DNA of 64,000 bases from an uncultured Prochlorococcus sp. (lineage in GTDB: Bacteria > Cyanobacteriota > Cyanobacteriia > PCC-6307 > Cyanobiaceae), in contig CACFBG010000003.1 in NCBI GenBank assembly GCA_902564535.1, forward strand, positions 51,456 to 115,455, given 5' to 3'. Of the stretch, positions 50,812 to 61,930 are shown in pieces. The position numbers and the translations under genes are program-made. Below the pieces are notes generated by a model. It saw only the letters and a program-made list of their open reading frames with translations. It was not told where the DNA came from and made no database searches. The stretch's first letter is position 1. Every line of letters begins with the position of its first letter.

Positions 50812-52374
50812 CCATTAGCCTTATTAAGTGTTTCAAACAAAACGGGCTTAATTCCCCTTGCCAAGGCTCTTACAGAATCTTTTGGGTACCAACTCTTATC
50901 AAGTGGCGGAACTGCCAAAATTCTTGAACAACAAGGTATCGCTGTAACACGAGTTGCTAAATACACTGGCGCCCAAGAAATCCTAGGAGGAAGAGTAAAG
51001 ACCCTCCATCCTAAAATTCATGGCGGGATTTTGGCCCAAAGGCAAAATGAATCTCATATTTCAGACCTAAAAAACAATGGAATTCAAGAAATTGACTTGG
51101 TAGTAGTAAACCTATATCCATTTCTAGAGGTTATCTCCAAGAAAAATGTGACCTTAGAGAAAGGATTAGAGAATATTGATATAGGAGGACCAACCATGGT
51201 TAGAGCGGCAGCTAAAAACTATGCCGATGTATCAATACTTACCAATCCAGAACAATATGAAACATTCCTAAAAGTCCTTCAAGAAAATAAAGGAGTTGTC
51301 TCCCAAGAAGTTCGTTTTCAACTAGCTCTAGAGGCATTTGAACATACTGCTAATTATGATATTGCTATTAGTAATTGGTTGGGAGAAAGAAGTTCTTCTC
51401 AGTCATCACCTTGGCTTAAATCAATCCCAATTAAACAAAATCTAAGATATGGTGAAAACCCTCATCAAAAAGCAAGTTGGTATAGCGAACCCCATGCTGG
51501 TTGGGGTGGTGCTCGCAAAATTCAAGGAAAAGAATTAAGCACAAATAATCTGCTCGACTTAGAAGCAGCACTCTCAACAGTCAGAGAGTTTGGCTATTCA
51601 GAAAATCAAACTACCTCACAAAAAGACTTCACGCCCGCAGCAGTTGTGATTAAGCATACGAATCCCTGTGGTGTATCAATTAGCGACACACTTGAATCTG
51701 CTTTAAAAAAAGCACTCGATGCTGATAGGACAAGCGCTTTTGGAGGAATTGTTGCTTTAAATACTTTAGTTAATGAGGATGTCGCTCTAGAGTTAAAAAC
51801 CTTATTTTTAGAATGTGTTGTAGCTCCTAAATTTGACGAATCGGCCTTGAAGATCCTTTCTTCGAAGCAAAATCTAAGATTATTAGAATTAAATTCAGAA
51901 GCAATAACTAAGGCCGAAAAAAATCATATCAGGAGCATACTAGGTGGATTTTTAATTCAACAAAAAGATGAGCAACCAAATAATATTAGCGACTGGAAAG
52001 TTGTAACTAATAAAGCTCCTTCAATTCAAGAAAAACAAGACCTTGAATTTGCATGGAATATAGTTAGACATGTTAGATCTAATGCAATTGTAATTGCCAA
52101 TTCAGGACAAAGCTTAGGCATTGGAGCGGGGCAAATGAATAGAGTGGGATCAGCCCAAATAGCACTTAATGCTTCTGGAGATAAGGTAAAAGGGTCAGTA
52201 CTTGCAAGTGATGGATTCCTCCCTTTTGATGATACTGTTCGATTAGCAGCAGAACATGGAGTCAAATCCATTATTCAACCCGGAGGAAGTATTAGAGATC
52301 AAGATTCAATAAATGCTTGCAATGAATTCAATATCTCTATGATATTTACTGGCAAAAGACATTTCTTACATTAA
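50806..52374 (+). CDS. purH: Bifunctional AICAR transformylase/IMP cyclohydrolase
   Basis: [18 protein letters not shown]...[17 protein letters not shown]...[14 protein letters not shown]...[14 protein letters not shown]...GKRHFLH. Confidence 0.97.
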   Translation: MAPLALLSVSNKTGLIPLAKALTESFGYQLLSSGGTAKILEQQGIAVTRVAKYTGAQEILGGRVKTLHPKIHGGILAQRQNESHISDLKNNGIQEIDLVVVNLYPFLEVISKKNVTLEKGLENIDIGGPTMVRAAAKNYADVSILTNPEQYETFLKVLQENKGVVSQEVRFQLALEAFEHTANYDIAISNWLGERSSSQSSPWLKSIPIKQNLRYGENPHQKASWYSEPHAGWGGARKIQGKELSTNNLLDLEAALSTVREFGYSENQTTSQKDFTPAAVVIKHTNPCGVSISDTLESALKKALDADRTSAFGGIVALNTLVNEDVALELKTLFLECVVAPKFDESALKILSSKQNLRLLELNSEAITKAEKNHIRSILGGFLIQQKDEQPNNISDWKVVTNKAPSIQEKQDLEFAWNIVRHVRSNAIVIANSGQSLGIGAGQMNRVGSAQIALNASGDKVKGSVLASDGFLPFDDTVRLAAEHGVKSIIQPGGSIRDQDSINACNEFNISMIFTGKRHFLH

Positions 52375-52408
52375 TAAACAAATATTACTTATAATATTTG
52401 TTTATTAA
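52371..52408. terminator. AT-only perfect hairpin between convergent purH and DoxX-family gene
   Basis: TTAATAAACAAATATTA-ctta-TAATATTTGTTTATTAA; contains purH stop codon. Confidence 0.6.
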
Positions 52409-52956
52409 TCATTACTTTTCGGGTAATAAGTAATTTTATTTGTTTTCCTAAAAGCTGAGAGGCGTCCTGGACCAGCAAAGACAAAATATAAGAAAATACA
52501 TGCATAAATAGCTGACAATTCAAAAATATAATTATGATTCTCTACTACTGCCAAAGGGAAGCCTTCAAGGCCTGTATCAATAAGGTGAAAATATACTGCA
52601 AATGCCATAGTTGAAAACAAACCTAATGCTGCAAATCTTGGAAAAATTCCTATAGCAAGTCCTATTGGACAAATGATTTGAGTTGTCGCTGCAGCATATG
52701 TCCAAATTATCGAATCTCCAGGAAGGAATCCAAAATACTTTCCAACAACAAATTCAGAAAAGCCTTCAGGATCTTGGAATTTTTCTAAGCCATGGTGAAT
52801 CATCATTACACTCACGGCTATTCGGAGGAGGAAAATGGCCAGTTCAGCCAAAATATTCACCTCTACATCGGCAGAAGGGCCCTGAACAACCACTTCAACC
52901 TTTTGAGAACCTTTAGGTTGGGATTCTTGAGACCTTGAATTTCCAGCTTCAGGCAT
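52405..52956 (-). CDS. DoxX-family membrane protein
   Basis: LLRIAVSVMMIHHGLEKFQDPEGF, four hydrophobic helices. Confidence 0.82.
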   Translation of the reverse strand: MPEAGNSRSQESQPKGSQKVEVVVQGPSADVEVNILAELAIFLLRIAVSVMMIHHGLEKFQDPEGFSEFVVGKYFGFLPGDSIIWTYAAATTQIICPIGLAIGIFPRFAALGLFSTMAFAVYFHLIDTGLEGFPLAVVENHNYIFELSAIYACIFLYFVFAGPGRLSAFRKTNKITYYPKSND

Positions 52957-53092
52957 TTGAACTATTTTTTAACGCATCCATTTTAGTTCTTGAATAGAGA
53001 AGAATGTGATCTTTTTCGAAAAAAACCTACTTTTTCAATAAAAAGAGCATGCCAGAATTTACCAAAAGATTGAACTCCTACAAGGGAAAAAA

Positions 53093-54307
53093 TCAACTTG
53101 CCAGTACTGAACTATCACTAAGCTTCATGATTTTTTGAATCACATCTTCTACAACCCTATCTGGAGTAGAAGCACCAGATGTTATTCCTACAGTAACGTC
53201 ACCAGAGGGTAGAAAATTATTTTCGGTAATAATTGATTCGCCTAAAGGCATATGAGTAATAGTGTTGTCATTATCACCAATTCGTTCAGGAGTATCTATA
53301 TGAAAAGATCTAAGCCCCCTGCTAATAGCAATCTCCTGAAGATGAGTAGTGTTAGAGGAATTAAAACCACCTATAACAACAAGAAGATCTAAAGGTTCAT
53401 CTACTAAAGAAAACATTGCTCCTTGTCGTTCTTCAGTAGCATCACAAATAGTATTAAAAGCAAGAAAATGATCATTCAATTGTTGTGGGCCATATTTTTG
53501 GAGCATAGTTTTCTCAAATAAACGTCCTATTTCCTCGGTTTCGCTTTTCAACATCGTAGTTTGATTAGCAACTCCAAGACACTTAAGATCACGATCAGGA
53601 TCAAATCCTGGTGAAGAAGCTTTAGCAAATCTCCTTAAAAATTCTGTTCTATCTCCCTTACCTAAAATAAAATCTGCAACATACTTCGCTTCTTCTAAAT
53701 CTAAAACCACTAAATATGTACCGGCGAAGGAACTAGTAGCAAGTGTTTCTTCATGTTTATATTTTCCATGAATAATCGATGTAAAAGTATGTTTTTTATG
53801 CTTCTCAACTGTATGCCAAACCTTGGAAACCCATGGGCAAGTGGTATCAATAATGTGGCATCCTCTATCATGAAGTAATTGCATCTCCTGCACTGTTGCT
53901 CCAAAGGCTGGCAAGATAACTACATCTCCATCTTTCACTCCGGAAAAATCTTTTATTCCTTTCTCTTCTGAAATAAAACGAACATCCATCTTACGAAGAT
54001 GATCATTTACTGACGGGTTATGAATAATTTCATTAGTTATCCAAATCCTCTCATTTGGATAATGTTTTCTTGTTTCATAGGCCATCGCTACAGCTCTTTC
54101 TACCCCCCAACAAAATCCAAAAGCTTCTGCAAGCTTTACTTCTAATCTTCCATGTTTAAGGGAATAACCATTATCTCGTATTGAAGCAATCAAACTACTT
54201 TGATAAGCCTCTCCAAGAGCTTGAGCTCGCTTTGTAGGCGAAGCAAAACCTCGCCTGTTATAGCGATCCGATTGATGAAGAGATCGCTTAAAAGCTTGGG
54301 TATCCAT
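53093..54307 (-). CDS. ispH: 4-hydroxy-3-methylbut-2-enyl diphosphate reductase
   Basis: [77 protein letters not shown]. Confidence 0.96.
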   Translation of the reverse strand: MDTQAFKRSLHQSDRYNRRGFASPTKRAQALGEAYQSSLIASIRDNGYSLKHGRLEVKLAEAFGFCWGVERAVAMAYETRKHYPNERIWITNEIIHNPSVNDHLRKMDVRFISEEKGIKDFSGVKDGDVVILPAFGATVQEMQLLHDRGCHIIDTTCPWVSKVWHTVEKHKKHTFTSIIHGKYKHEETLATSSFAGTYLVVLDLEEAKYVADFILGKGDRTEFLRRFAKASSPGFDPDRDLKCLGVANQTTMLKSETEEIGRLFEKTMLQKYGPQQLNDHFLAFNTICDATEERQGAMFSLVDEPLDLLVVIGGFNSSNTTHLQEIAISRGLRSFHIDTPERIGDNDNTITHMPLGESIITENNFLPSGDVTVGITSGASTPDRVVEDVIQKIMKLSDSSVLAS

Positions 54308-54362
54308 TCCACAACTTTACAATGGATTAGGCATGAAATTAAATCGAAAATAAAAAAAAGAA

Positions 54363-54409
54363 CAAACAATAAAAAAGCCTGGCATAAAGCCAGGCTTTTT
54401 TATTGTTTG
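54363..54409. terminator. Intrinsic terminator downstream of amt
   Basis: Perfect 21-bp inverted repeat CAAACAATAAAAAAGCCTGGC-ataaa-GCCAGGCTTTTTTATTGTTTG. Confidence 0.9.
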
Positions 54410-54419
54410 CAATGAAAAT

Positions 54420-55883
54420 TTAATTGCCTGATGAAGCAAAGTCAGGATAAGCCTCCATTCCATGCTCACCTATATCAAGCCCAGAGATTTCCTCTGATTC
54501 AGTAACTCGAATACCTCCAAAGAAAGTACCAATAACTTTCCAGGCAATAAAACAAGTAACTACAGTCCAAATTGCATAAGCTGCACATCCCACAAACTGA
54601 ATCCTTAGCTGATCAAAAAGACCTCCAGTGAAAAGTCCTATCCCAGCTCCAGAACCTTGAATGTCATAACCCCATAGACCAATAACTAATGTTCCCCAAA
54701 TACCACATACTCCATGAACTGAAAAAGCCCCAACTGGATCATCAATACCTAATGAATCAAGGGCAGAAACTGCAAAAACAACAATTACTCCACCAACCAA
54801 ACCTGCAAGCCAAGATCCAGACATGGTTAAATTGGCACAACCTGCAGTAATACTTACCAAACCTGCAAGTATTCCATTGATTATCATCGTTAAATCAGGC
54901 TTACCTGAAGTAATTGTTGAAATAATAGTTGCTCCTATTGCACCACCAGCTGCCGCAAGTGTTGTTGTAACGGCAACGTAGGGGACCCATTGATCCATTG
55001 CCAACTGAGAGCCAGGATTAAATCCATACCAACCAATCCACAAAATCAATGCACCAAGAGTTGCAATTGCCATGTTATGACCAGGCATTGCTTGAGCTTT
55101 TCCATCTACAAATTTGCCAATACGAGGTCCCAAAAGCATTGCACCAACTAATCCAGCCCAAGCTCCAACTGAGTGAACAATTGAAGAACCTGCAAAATCT
55201 ATAAAGCCAGCTTCACTAAGCCAGCCTCCATTCCATTGCCAGCTACCAGAAATAGGATAAATAAATGCAGTTAAGATCAATGAGAAAACTACAAATTCTC
55301 CGAATTTGACCCTTTCAGCTACAAGTCCAGAAACAATAGTTGCAGCGGTACCTGCGAAAGCGGCTTGAAAAAGGAAGTCAACTGTAGGGACAAGACCACC
55401 TTCACTTATGACTTCTGGAGTAACAGTTGGATCAAAGAAAAGACCACTGAAGAACAACCATCCAGCAGCTATTGGGTCTCCATACATTATTGAGTAACCA
55501 ACAAACCAATATGCAGTCACTGCAAGAGCAAAAACAAAAAGGTTCTTTGCCAAAATATTTACAGCATTTTTCTGTCTACACATCCCGGCCTCAACCATTG
55601 CAAATCCTGCATTCATAAAGATGACAAGAATTGTTGCTACTAAAAGCCAAAGATTATTCGCTAAAAAAGCAGCATTCAATTCAGGCATCTCAGCAGCATG
55701 AGCCGAGAGATTGAATAGACCCAGTCCCATCAATGCAAGTGGAACACAAGCAAACCACATTAATGATTTTCGAGAACTCAATCCCCGAATATTCTTGAGA
55801 AGAAGGGCTGGCCCATTCAAAAGGCTGGCATCTTGTAGCCGTGATTTCCTCCGTTTAGGAGGAGAGTGCATAGCAATGGTCAT
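54420..55883 (-). CDS. amt1: Ammonium transporter
   Basis: NAGFAMVEAGMCRQKNAVNILAKNL, GSGNxx-type DFAGSSIVHSVGAWAGLVGAMLLGPR, GVCGIWGTLVIGLWG. Confidence 0.95.
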   Translation of the reverse strand: MTIAMHSPPKRRKSRLQDASLLNGPALLLKNIRGLSSRKSLMWFACVPLALMGLGLFNLSAHAAEMPELNAAFLANNLWLLVATILVIFMNAGFAMVEAGMCRQKNAVNILAKNLFVFALAVTAYWFVGYSIMYGDPIAAGWLFFSGLFFDPTVTPEVISEGGLVPTVDFLFQAAFAGTAATIVSGLVAERVKFGEFVVFSLILTAFIYPISGSWQWNGGWLSEAGFIDFAGSSIVHSVGAWAGLVGAMLLGPRIGKFVDGKAQAMPGHNMAIATLGALILWIGWYGFNPGSQLAMDQWVPYVAVTTTLAAAGGAIGATIISTITSGKPDLTMIINGILAGLVSITAGCANLTMSGSWLAGLVGGVIVVFAVSALDSLGIDDPVGAFSVHGVCGIWGTLVIGLWGYDIQGSGAGIGLFTGGLFDQLRIQFVGCAAYAIWTVVTCFIAWKVIGTFFGGIRVTESEEISGLDIGEHGMEAYPDFASSGN

Positions 55884-55996
55884 AGAAATAAAATCTAATT
55901 TTTGAACTAATTAAAAAATTAGTTCATAGCTATACAAATTTGGTCTAATAGAAAGAAGTACTAAGTCGCAAAAGATACAGAATTCAGAATTTTTCG

Positions 55997-56010
55997 GTAT
56001 CTATGACTAC
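55997..56010 (-). promoter_or_regulatory. Putative NtcA-binding site upstream of amt1
   Basis: GTATCTATGACTAC (minus strand GTAGTCATAGATAC) = GTA-N8-TAC, with TATCTT (TAN3T) -10-like element 19 nt downstream on the minus strand. Confidence 0.7.
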
Positions 56011-56048
56011 CTAATTAAACTCTATAGATTCTGACTTTAAATTCCAAA

Positions 56049-56810
56049 TCAGAAATTATTCATTTTTTCAAGATAAGGTCTTTTCCCTTCCCATGTGATC
56101 TGATCATTATAAAAACCAAAACAACATGGAATAATTTCAACTCCTGCATTCAGAGCAGCTCTATAAAGTTTCCCATAAATTGGATCTGCTGTATCCCCAG
56201 GAGCAAACGTATCTACATCTTGACGACTAATGCAAGGCACTAAAACCGCTCTAGATTCAGGAAGGACAGAAATAAGTTCTTGCAGATGCTTTTGGCCTCT
56301 TTCAGTTACTGTGTCAGGGAAAAGGGCTTGTGATCCTTCGGTCCAAGTAGTATTTTTCACTTCTAAATAAATAGGCCTTTTATCTTCTTCATGTTCCATT
56401 GGACTTAACAAGAAATCTATACGACTACTTCTTTTAACTCCATAAGTAACTTCTTGACGGATTAAACTAATTTCACCCAAATCTTTTGTTAATAAGTCAG
56501 CTTCAATAGCTAATTTTACAATTTTATTTGAAAGGGAAGTGTTTACTCCGACCCAACTATAAGAACCATTAGGATTATGAACTTGAGCTTGCTCCCAAGA
56601 CCAAGATAATTTTCTTGTTGGTGAGGGAGTGTACCTAATCCGAACTTGGCCTCCATTAACCAAAACTCCTTTCATTGGACCAGTATTGGCGCAATGTGCG
56701 GTTACAATTTCACCGGTTTTTAGTTTTACATCAGCTAAAAATCTCTTGTATCTTTTAATTAATACGCCTTCTTCTAGAGGAGGGAATTTAAGCAGTGTTT
56801 TTCCAATCAT
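56049..56810 (-). CDS. sfsA: Sugar fermentation stimulation protein homolog
   Basis: FPPLEEGVLIKRYKRFLADVKLKTGEIVTAHCANTGPMKGVL, RIDFLLSPMEHE, YLEVKNTTW. Confidence 0.93.
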   Translation of the reverse strand: MIGKTLLKFPPLEEGVLIKRYKRFLADVKLKTGEIVTAHCANTGPMKGVLVNGGQVRIRYTPSPTRKLSWSWEQAQVHNPNGSYSWVGVNTSLSNKIVKLAIEADLLTKDLGEISLIRQEVTYGVKRSSRIDFLLSPMEHEEDKRPIYLEVKNTTWTEGSQALFPDTVTERGQKHLQELISVLPESRAVLVPCISRQDVDTFAPGDTADPIYGKLYRAALNAGVEIIPCCFGFYNDQITWEGKRPYLEKMNNF

Positions 56811-56889
56811 TTGATTTTAATCCCTCCTTGCATAGTCAATAGTAAAAAATGAAATGACATTTCTCTATAAAATTAATTTTGAATAAAAC

Positions 56890-58497
56890 ATGCCGGAATC
56901 CCTCAAAAAAATAGCCCTTGTAGTCACTTTTGGAACTCTTGCAAGTAAATTTGGAGGACTAGCAAGACAACTAATAATTGCAACGGTTTTTGGAGTTGGA
57001 TCGGCATATGACGCATATAACTACGCCTATATAGTCCCTGGTTTCTTTTTAATACTCTTAGGTGGAATCAATGGGCCTTTCCATAATTCTATGGTTAGCG
57101 TTCTCAGTAAACTTCAGAAAAGTGAACAACGTCACGTACTGTCAGCAATCACGACTATAACAAGTAGTGTATTGATTTTAATTACTATAATTATATTTTT
57201 TAATTCTAACCTCATAATCCATATTGTTGGCCCAGGCTTAAGCAAAGAAGCTCACATTATTGCTGTTAAGCAATTACAAATAATGTCACCTATTGCATTA
57301 TTTGCAGGATTAATAGGACTTGGATTTGGATCTTTAAATGCCAGCAATGAATTCCTAATTCCATCTATTTCTCCATTAATATCTAGCATTACATTAATAT
57401 TATTTATATTAACTTTTTGGATTCATACTGGAAGCAATAATCCGTCTAATGAAATATTAATCAATGGAGGAATTGTATTAGGTTTCGGGACTTTAGTAGG
57501 AGCATTTTTTCAATGGGCATTTCAATTGCCTTATTTAATCAGAAAACAATTAGGGAAAATAAAAATTATTTGGGACTTAAAGCATCATGGAGTGAAAGAA
57601 GTCCTTCGAATACTAGGTCCAGCAACTCTTTCGGCTGGAATGTTGCAAATCAATGTTTTTACGGATTTATTTTTTGCCTCTAGTATTGCTGGCGCTGCAG
57701 CAGGGCTTAGCTATGCAACTTTCCTAATTCAGGCTCCCTTAGGTCTCCTTTCTAATGCATTATTAATTCCCCTTCTTCCAGAATTTGCAAAGCTTTCTGC
57801 AGCAGGGAAACGAATTGATCTAATCAAACGTATCCAGCAAGGCCTAATATTTTCAGCAACAAGCATGATCATTCTAGGCTCAATATTTATATCTCTAGCT
57901 GAGCCAATAGTGGAATTAATTTATCAACGGGGAGCTTTCAATAGCAACGCCGTATCACTTGTAACTAGTTTACTAATAGCTTACGGAATAGGCATGCCTG
58001 CATATCTGTGTAGAGATTTATTAGTAAGAATCTTTTATTCCTTTGGGGAAGCAAAAATACCTTTTTTTATATCCACATTAGGAATTGTTTTAAATATAAT
58101 TTTTGACTGGATACTTATAGGCGGTCCAACCTTAGGAGGCAACCAATTTTCCTTTAACTATGGAGCACAAGGTCTTGTATTAGCAACTGCAATTGTGAAT
58201 TCCATATGCTGCATAATTCTCATTTTTCAGCTTAGTAAAACACTCAAGGGGCTTCCAATTTATGAATGGATTGGCAATATTTTTAAATTGTTAATAGCTG
58301 GTATTTTCGCTGGATTAGCATCTTTATTATTAAGAACTTCAATATCATGGCCGGCCAATATAATTGGTCTAATACTAGAAATATTTTTATCTAGTGGAAT
58401 TAATTTGATAGTTTTTATTTATTTAGGACTTCTCTTAAAAGTAAAAGAAATAAGCGAGCTTCTATTAATCATTTACAAGAGATTTATTCCTCATTAA
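56890..58497 (+). CDS. murJ: MurJ/MviN lipid II flippase
   Basis: FGTLASKFGGLARQLIIATVFGVGSAYDAYNYAYIVPGFF...VELIYQRGAFNS...SFGEAKIPF. Confidence 0.9.
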   Translation: MPESLKKIALVVTFGTLASKFGGLARQLIIATVFGVGSAYDAYNYAYIVPGFFLILLGGINGPFHNSMVSVLSKLQKSEQRHVLSAITTITSSVLILITIIIFFNSNLIIHIVGPGLSKEAHIIAVKQLQIMSPIALFAGLIGLGFGSLNASNEFLIPSISPLISSITLILFILTFWIHTGSNNPSNEILINGGIVLGFGTLVGAFFQWAFQLPYLIRKQLGKIKIIWDLKHHGVKEVLRILGPATLSAGMLQINVFTDLFFASSIAGAAAGLSYATFLIQAPLGLLSNALLIPLLPEFAKLSAAGKRIDLIKRIQQGLIFSATSMIILGSIFISLAEPIVELIYQRGAFNSNAVSLVTSLLIAYGIGMPAYLCRDLLVRIFYSFGEAKIPFFISTLGIVLNIIFDWILIGGPTLGGNQFSFNYGAQGLVLATAIVNSICCIILIFQLSKTLKGLPIYEWIGNIFKLLIAGIFAGLASLLLRTSISWPANIIGLILEIFLSSGINLIVFIYLGLLLKVKEISELLLIIYKRFIPH

Positions 58498-58747
58498 CAA
58501 TGACATTTCGTTCTTTTTTTACTTTAATAGGGACTTTAATAGATTGTGATCCATCTAAAGTTGGGCCTTGAACTGAAAGGATCTTGGCTTCAATACCAAA
58601 TTCTTGAAATGCTATTTCCATCTCTTCTATCAAAGCTTTTTCAACTTGCGAATCTGCGTCAACCAACTTCCCAATCAATCGATTACCTAATGATCCCAGT
58701 CGCTTTCGCATTACCTCGCGAGCATTAGTAACCTCGATTATCAGCAC
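58484..58747 (-). CDS. Conserved hypothetical small protein
   Basis: 87-aa intact ORF, 14-nt convergent overlap with murJ end. Confidence 0.6.
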   Translation of the reverse strand: MLIIEVTNAREVMRKRLGSLGNRLIGKLVDADSQVEKALIEEMEIAFQEFGIEAKILSVQGPTLDGSQSIKVPIKVKKERNVIVNEE

Positions 58748-58772
58748 AGAAGGATTGTAGTTATCTTCAACC

Positions 58773-59060
58773 TTATCTGCAGTAGGGGTCCAAAATCTCT
58801 TCTAAGTCAAAAATTTGACCTGGTGGAATTAATCTAGCCAAAGGCAATCGTGTTGAGCCTCCACCTAATGGAACCTGAATAGCCTCAATTGCCTTTCGCG
58901 AAGCAACGCTAGCTCCCAATTGGAGATGAGCGCTGCATTCAATAGCAAGCTTTTCTGACAATCCCGCATCTCCAAGATATAGATGCCAGCTAGCAACCTG
59001 AATATAAATACGATCGGCTATGGCAATTTGCAGATCTAATAACTCAGCTGATTTAAGCAT
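58773..59060 (-). CDS. DUF3181 family cyanobacterial protein
   Basis: LQIAIADRIYIQVASWHLYLGDAGLSEKLAIEC. Confidence 0.7.
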   Translation of the reverse strand: MLKSAELLDLQIAIADRIYIQVASWHLYLGDAGLSEKLAIECSAHLQLGASVASRKAIEAIQVPLGGGSTRLPLARLIPPGQIFDLEEILDPYCR

Positions 59061-59156
59061 TTTGAAAAAGCATCAAATTCATTATCTTGGATTCTGATGC
59101 TTTTTGATTCTTTAGTTGACGAAGGTGCCCTTAATGGAGTGTTATTAATTGAACAT

Positions 59157-59230
59157 GCGCCTGTAGCTCAGCGGATTAGAGCATCTGACTACGGATCAGA
59201 GGGTCGGGAGTTCGAATCTCTCCAGGCGCG
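59157..59230 (+). tRNA. tRNA-Arg (anticodon ACG)
   Basis: Acceptor GCGCCTG/CAGGCGC, D-arm TAGCTCAGCGGATTAGAGCA, anticodon arm CTGACTACGGATCAG, T loop TTCGAAT; no encoded CCA. Confidence 0.95.
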
Positions 59231-59313
59231 TTCCTTCCCAAGGTTTTTATCCCTGAATGCATTTGTCTCCATAGGATCAAAAACATATAAGGTTCACTGA
59301 AATTCAATAATCA

Positions 59314-60615
59314 TTGCCTACTATCGCAAAGATTAGTCAAACTCAAAAGATGCAGAACAGTTCCTTGTCAAGTATTAATTCCAATTTAGAAGAGAAAGAT
59401 TCAGCAATAGCAGAATTAATCAAACAAGAAAATCAGCGCCAAAAAAATCATCTTGAATTAATTGCTAGTGAAAACTTCACCTCAAAAGCAGTAATGCAGG
59501 CTCAAGGATCTGTATTAACTAATAAATATGCTGAAGGATTACCAAACAAACGTTATTACGGAGGATGTGAGCATATAGACCGAATTGAAGAATTAGCAAT
59601 AGGTCGCGCCAAGCAACTATTTGCAGCTAATTGGGCAAATGTCCAACCACATAGTGGTGCACAAGCAAACTTTGCTGTTTTCTTAGCGCTGCTGCAGCCA
59701 GGACAAAAGATTATGGGTATGGACTTATCTCACGGGGGGCACCTGAGTCATGGATCACCAGTAAATGTCAGCGGAAAATGGTTTAAGGCAGTTCATTACG
59801 GAGTCAGTCCAACAAGCCAAATGCTTGATTTGGAATCAATCAGGAAACAAGCAATTCAAGAAAAGCCAAATTTAATAATTTGCGGTTACTCTGCTTACTC
59901 CAGAAAAATTGATTTTGAAGCCTTTCGATCAATTGCTGATGAAGTAGGCGCATACCTACTTGCTGACATTGCTCATATTGCTGGATTAGTCGCTTCAGGT
60001 CTGCACCCAAATCCTCTTCCATATTGTGATGTCGTCACCACAACAACTCACAAAACTCTAAGAGGGCCAAGAGGCGGATTAATTCTTTCAAGAGATGCAG
60101 AGCTTGGAAAGAAATTGGATAAAGCTGTTTTCCCTGGAGCTCAAGGTGGACCTCTTGAACATGTAATCGCTGCTAAAGCAGTTGCATTTGAGGAAGCACT
60201 TCAACCAAGTTTCAAAGAATATAGTCAACAAGTAATAATTAATGCCCAAGCTTTAGCAACTCAACTTATAAAAAGAGGGATTTCAGTAGTAAGTAAAGGT
60301 ACTGATAATCATATAGTCCTTCTTGATTTAAGAAGCATAAAAATGACAGGGAAAGCAGCAGATATTCTTGTAAGTGAAATAAATATCACTGCCAACAAAA
60401 ATACAGTTCCTTTTGATCCAGAGTCTCCATTTATCACGAGTGGATTGCGACTTGGGACTGCTGCTCTTACTACTAGAGGCTTCAATGAAACAGCTTTTAT
60501 TGAAGTGGCAAATATTATTTCAGACAGATTATTAAATCCAAATGATAAGAACGTTGAACAAGAATGCAAAAATAGAGTAAATAAATTATGCATTTCTTTC
60601 CCTTTATATGACTAA
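59314..60615 (+). CDS. glyA: Serine hydroxymethyltransferase
   Basis: [64 protein letters not shown]; start uncertain. Confidence 0.97.
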   Translation: MPTIAKISQTQKMQNSSLSSINSNLEEKDSAIAELIKQENQRQKNHLELIASENFTSKAVMQAQGSVLTNKYAEGLPNKRYYGGCEHIDRIEELAIGRAKQLFAANWANVQPHSGAQANFAVFLALLQPGQKIMGMDLSHGGHLSHGSPVNVSGKWFKAVHYGVSPTSQMLDLESIRKQAIQEKPNLIICGYSAYSRKIDFEAFRSIADEVGAYLLADIAHIAGLVASGLHPNPLPYCDVVTTTTHKTLRGPRGGLILSRDAELGKKLDKAVFPGAQGGPLEHVIAAKAVAFEEALQPSFKEYSQQVIINAQALATQLIKRGISVVSKGTDNHIVLLDLRSIKMTGKAADILVSEINITANKNTVPFDPESPFITSGLRLGTAALTTRGFNETAFIEVANIISDRLLNPNDKNVEQECKNRVNKLCISFPLYD

Positions 60616-61897
60616 ATTCCTTCAAAATTCAATGGAGAATAAAAATATTAACGTTGAAATATTATGTATCGGAACTGAACTACTATTAGGTAATATTGTT
60701 AATTCCAATGCTCGTTGGTTGGCAGAGCAATTAAGTTCCTTAGGCATTAATCATTATAGACAAACTGTAATAGGAGATAATTTCACTAGGCTTAAGCAAG
60801 TCATCAAAGAAGCTTCCAATAGATGTCAAGTTGTTATAACTACTGGGGGACTAGGGCCCACACCTGATGACCTCACTACTGAAGCAATTGCGTCGGCATT
60901 TAATACACCTTTGATAAAAAGAGAAGACATTTGGGAAGAGATAGAAAAAAAATTAATAATTTCAGGTAAAAGTCCTTCTAAAAATAATGAAACACAAGCC
61001 TATTTCCCAAAAAAATCAGTAACAATTGACAACCCAACTGGGACAGCCCCTGGCATGATTTGGAGTCCATTAAAAGATTTCACCATACTAACTTTCCCAG
61101 GAGTACCTAGTGAAATGAAGAAAATGTGGAAGGCTAGTGGAGAAACTTGGTTTAAGAATAATATACAGAATGAAGCAATTTATTTAAGTCGAGTTTTAAA
61201 AATAGTTGGTATATCTGAATCAAGTTTAGCGGAAGACATTGATGATATAATTTTCAATCAAAATCCTACTGTTGCACCTTATGCAAGTTTAGGCGAAGTT
61301 AAATTACGCATAACTGCAAAAGCCTCTAACTATATAGAAGCAGAAAATCTTATTAAGCCAATTGAAAGTGAGTTATGTAAAAGAGTTGCATCTAAATGTT
61401 ATGGAACTGATAATGATACATTAAGCTCTGTTTTAATTAATCTTTTAAGAGAGAGAAAAGAAACATTATCTGTTGCTGAGTCATGCACAGGAGGTTTATT
61501 AGGAGCAGAATTAACTTCAATTAGTGGTGCCTCTGATGTTTTTTTGGGAGGCGTTATTGCATACAACAATTCTATAAAAGAAAATTTCTTAGGAGTTCCA
61601 AAGAAATTAATTGAAAATCATGGGGCCGTTTCACAGCAAGTAGTTGAATCTATGGCGAAGGCTTCTCTTAAGAATTTCGGCTCCACCTGGAGTATTGCCA
61701 TTAGCGGATTAGCAGGTCCTAATGGTGCCACTGAAGATAAACCAATTGGATTGGTACATATTGCAATCGCTGGTCCTTTTGGCATTCAAACAAAACAGCA
61801 ATTATTTAATGCAAGCAAAGGCAGGCATAACATCCAAAAATTGAGTGTTATATACAGTCTGGATAGATTACGCTTACTTCTTCTAGCAAAGAGTTAA
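60608..61897 (+). CDS. cinA: CinA-like competence/damage-inducible protein (NMN amidohydrolase family)
   Basis: [67 protein letters not shown]. Confidence 0.93.
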   Translation: MTKFLQNSMENKNINVEILCIGTELLLGNIVNSNARWLAEQLSSLGINHYRQTVIGDNFTRLKQVIKEASNRCQVVITTGGLGPTPDDLTTEAIASAFNTPLIKREDIWEEIEKKLIISGKSPSKNNETQAYFPKKSVTIDNPTGTAPGMIWSPLKDFTILTFPGVPSEMKKMWKASGETWFKNNIQNEAIYLSRVLKIVGISESSLAEDIDDIIFNQNPTVAPYASLGEVKLRITAKASNYIEAENLIKPIESELCKRVASKCYGTDNDTLSSVLINLLRERKETLSVAESCTGGLLGAELTSISGASDVFLGGVIAYNNSIKENFLGVPKKLIENHGAVSQQVVESMAKASLKNFGSTWSIAISGLAGPNGATEDKPIGLVHIAIAGPFGIQTKQQLFNASKGRHNIQKLSVIYSLDRLRLLLLAKS

Positions 61898-61930
61898 TGT
61901 CATCTTGCTTAGGTTCCTAATTCGAAAAAA

